Shown here: positions 29,527-30,654 of the stretch, one piece after another
Layout: each line of letters begins with the position of its first letter
Numbering within the stretch: position 1 is the first letter of the stretch
NCBI GenBank assembly: GCA_045604285.1
Contig: JAZUNS010000046.1
Span: 1-30,654, forward strand
DNA: 30,654 nt
Origin: SIG636 sp045604285
GTDB taxonomy: Bacteria > Bacillota > Clostridia > Oscillospirales > CAG-382
Direction: 5' to 3'
Notes under the pieces: generated by a model
The model's input: the letters and a program-made list of their open reading frames with translations, nothing else
The model's database searches: none
What the model was told of the DNA's origin: nothing
Program-made: the position numbers and the translations under genes

Positions 29527-30366
29527 ATGGCAGGTACACTTTATATCGTTCCTACCCCTATAGGCAATATGGGGGACGTAAGCAAGCGTGTGGAAGAGGT
29601 TTTGCGTGCCGTGGATTTTGTTGCCTGCGAGGATACCCGAGTAGGCGGTAAGTTCCTGTTCCTTTTGGATATTAAAAAAGAGCTTGTCAGCCACCATGAG
29701 CATAACAAAAAACAAAGTGCAAAATATATAACCGGTCGCCTTTCCATGGGCGAAAGCTGCGCCCTTATCAGCGACGCAGGCACCCCTGCGGTGTCTGACC
29801 CCGGTGAGGAGGTCGTCCGTTGCTGTCTGGATGCAGGCGTTACCGTCGTCCCCTTGGCAGGCCCCTCTGCGGCGGTCTGCGCCCTTTCTGCGTCGGGGCT
29901 TCCCAGCCGCAGGTTCGTTTTCGAAGGCTTTTTGCCGGATAAGGGTAAGGAGAGGGCAGAGCGGCTTGCCGCCTTGGCAAAGGAACAGCGCACGGCAATA
30001 GTTTATTGCACCCCTCACGATATAGCCAAGGACGCCGCCGCCTTGTACGAGGCGTTGGGTAACAGGCGGGTAACGGTTTGCCGTGAGCTTACCAAGCTTA
30101 ACGAGCAGATCTTTGCCACCAACCTTAAAAGCCTGCCCCAAAAAATAGAAGAAGGAACAATCCCCCAAAAGGGCGAGTTTGCCTTGGTAATAGAGGGTGC
30201 GGACAAAGAGGTGCTTAACGCCGACGCATTCTGGGCGGATATGGATGAGGTCACCCACGTAGAGCATTATATTTCTCTGGGCTTTTCCAAAATGGACGCC
30301 ATTAAGAAAACCGCAAAGGACCGTGGCGTACCCAAGGGCGAGATATATCAGTTTTTTAACAATTAA
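29527..30366 (+). CDS. rsmI: 16S rRNA (cytidine1402-2'-O)-methyltransferase RsmI
   Basis: RsmI 2'-O-methylates C1402 in the decoding centre of 16S rRNA. The 279-residue protein belongs to the tetrapyrrole methylase fold and shows the family signatures LYIVPTPIGNMGDVSKR at the N-terminus, FVACEDTR, HHEHNK, ALISDAGTPAVSDPGEE, VPLAGPSAAVCALSASGLP and FVFEGFLP. Length is typical. The ATG lies 2 bases after the radical SAM stop with no strong ribosome binding site, so translation is probably coupled. A terminator follows about 30 bases after the stop. Confidence 0.96.
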   Translation: MAGTLYIVPTPIGNMGDVSKRVEEVLRAVDFVACEDTRVGGKFLFLLDIKKELVSHHEHNKKQSAKYITGRLSMGESCALISDAGTPAVSDPGEEVVRCCLDAGVTVVPLAGPSAAVCALSASGLPSRRFVFEGFLPDKGKERAERLAALAKEQRTAIVYCTPHDIAKDAAALYEALGNRRVTVCRELTKLNEQIFATNLKSLPQKIEEGTIPQKGEFALVIEGADKEVLNADAFWADMDEVTHVEHYISLGFSKMDAIKKTAKDRGVPKGEIYQFFNN

Positions 30367-30398
30367 AGGGCGTTTATGCCCAAATAAAAACGCAAACG

Positions 30399-30439
30399 GC
30401 AAGAGTTTAGGGCTTTTTAGACCTCGGCTCTTGCTTTTT
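30399..30439 (+). terminator. terminator of the polA-rsmI operon
   Basis: GCAAGAG (30399-30405) with CTCTTGC (30428-30434) around a long loop that can pair further (AGG with CCT), followed by TTTTTG. It ends on the base before the second 185-bp repeat. A smaller GGGC/GCCC hairpin lies at 30368-30381. Confidence 0.8.
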
Positions 30440-30624
30440 GTTATCATAATAGTTAACACTACTACGCACAAGTAAATATGTACAAACCAAAAACCGAATT
30501 TTTGTGCAGGTATACAAAAAACTAAAAGCGGGACTGATTATCGTTGACAAACGAAAAAATAAAAAATAAAATATATTTGTAAAAAGGGTGAGAGTTTTTT
30601 GCCTTTTGTTCGTCTTATATAGTG
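30440..30624 (+). repeat. 185-bp dispersed promoter-leader repeat, copy 2
   Basis: Ungapped match of 6895-7079. It keeps the promoter TTGACA (30544-30549), 17 bases, TAAAAT (30567-30572), the upstream hairpin with one C-to-T change that turns a C-G pair into U-G, and an identical final 48 bases with the core at 30587-30613. It ends at TATAGTG, 15 bases before the ATG of the gene cut by the window edge. Confidence 0.85.
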
Positions 30625-30641
30625 AAAGGAGTGAACACTAT
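30619..30641 (+). promoter_or_regulatory. hairpin enclosing the ribosome binding site
   Basis: ATAGTG (30619-30624) and CACTAT (30636-30641) form a 6-bp stem. The ribosome binding site AAAGGAG (30625-30631) lies wholly in the 11-base loop and the first two bases of the ATG are in the stem. Confidence 0.5.
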
Positions 30642-30654
30642 GAGAAAATTTCTT
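30640..30654 (+). CDS. start of an unknown gene downstream of repeat copy 2
   Basis: Only the first five codons, MRKFL, are in the window. AAAGGAG lies 8 bases before the ATG. The basic start resembles the beginning of a signal peptide, and by analogy with repeat copy 1 a secreted, perhaps dockerin-bearing, product is a reasonable guess but cannot be shown. Confidence 0.6.

Overview
The window reads as a chromosomal segment of an anaerobic, gut-type member of the Clostridia (Firmicutes/Bacillota). Supporting signs are strong AGGAGG ribosome binding sites, frequent TTG and GTG starts, sigma-A promoters with 17-base spacers, a type I dockerin, rubrerythrin, an FtsK/SpoIIIE translocase, a sortase-like PGTGD anchor and an energy-coupling-factor type ABC ATPase at the left edge. 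I cannot fix a genus. I see no transposase, integrase, CRISPR array, rRNA or tRNA gene.

Layout. Positions 1-3159 (minus strand) hold a DNA repair operon, ruvC-ruvA-ruvB, followed by an RlmI-like methyltransferase and the start of an EcfA-like ATPase. Positions 3377-4257 (plus) hold acpP overlapping a HAD phosphatase by one base. Positions 4311-6819 hold nagA and a ROK-type sugar kinase, probably an amino-sugar catabolic operon. Positions 6895-8585 hold a 185-bp promoter/leader repeat driving a secreted dockerin protein. Positions 8762-9144 hold a small two-gene cassette: an excisionase-type HTH protein and a 56-residue protein. Positions 9192-10703 (minus) hold ung-dapF. Positions 10853-13200 hold a membrane-anchored protein of five Ig-like repeats, apparently with an AUA start, then uppP. 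Positions 13264-20553 hold an ftsK-led operon with a small membrane-anchored protein, a GtrA flippase, a flavin oxidoreductase and a GT-C glycosyltransferase. Positions 20773-21792 (minus) hold a sortase-type discoidin surface protein. Positions 21955-22602 (minus) hold a second HAD phosphatase and 22711-23937 a BaiN/HI0933 flavoprotein. Positions 23938-24748 are non-coding and contain a hairpin element and a roughly 350-nt structured RNA gene with its own promoter and terminator. Positions 24749-25282 (minus) hold rubrerythrin. Positions 25437-30366 hold polA, a B12-binding radical SAM protein and rsmI. Positions 30440-30654 carry a second copy of the 185-bp repeat driving a gene cut by the window edge.

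How the parts fit. UppP recycles undecaprenyl phosphate, and GtrA, the GT-C transferase and the flavin enzyme look like a lipid-linked sugar pathway using that carrier at the cell surface. The dockerin, Ig-like and discoidin proteins are exported or anchored outside the cell. The rest is mostly housekeeping.

The most unusual items are non-coding: (i) the 185-bp promoter-leader found twice at about 95% identity with identical length, whose 27-base leader core recurs a third time before ftsK; and (ii) the structured RNA at about 24335-24688, with a nested 9-bp stem, a GUAA tetraloop hairpin and several further stems.
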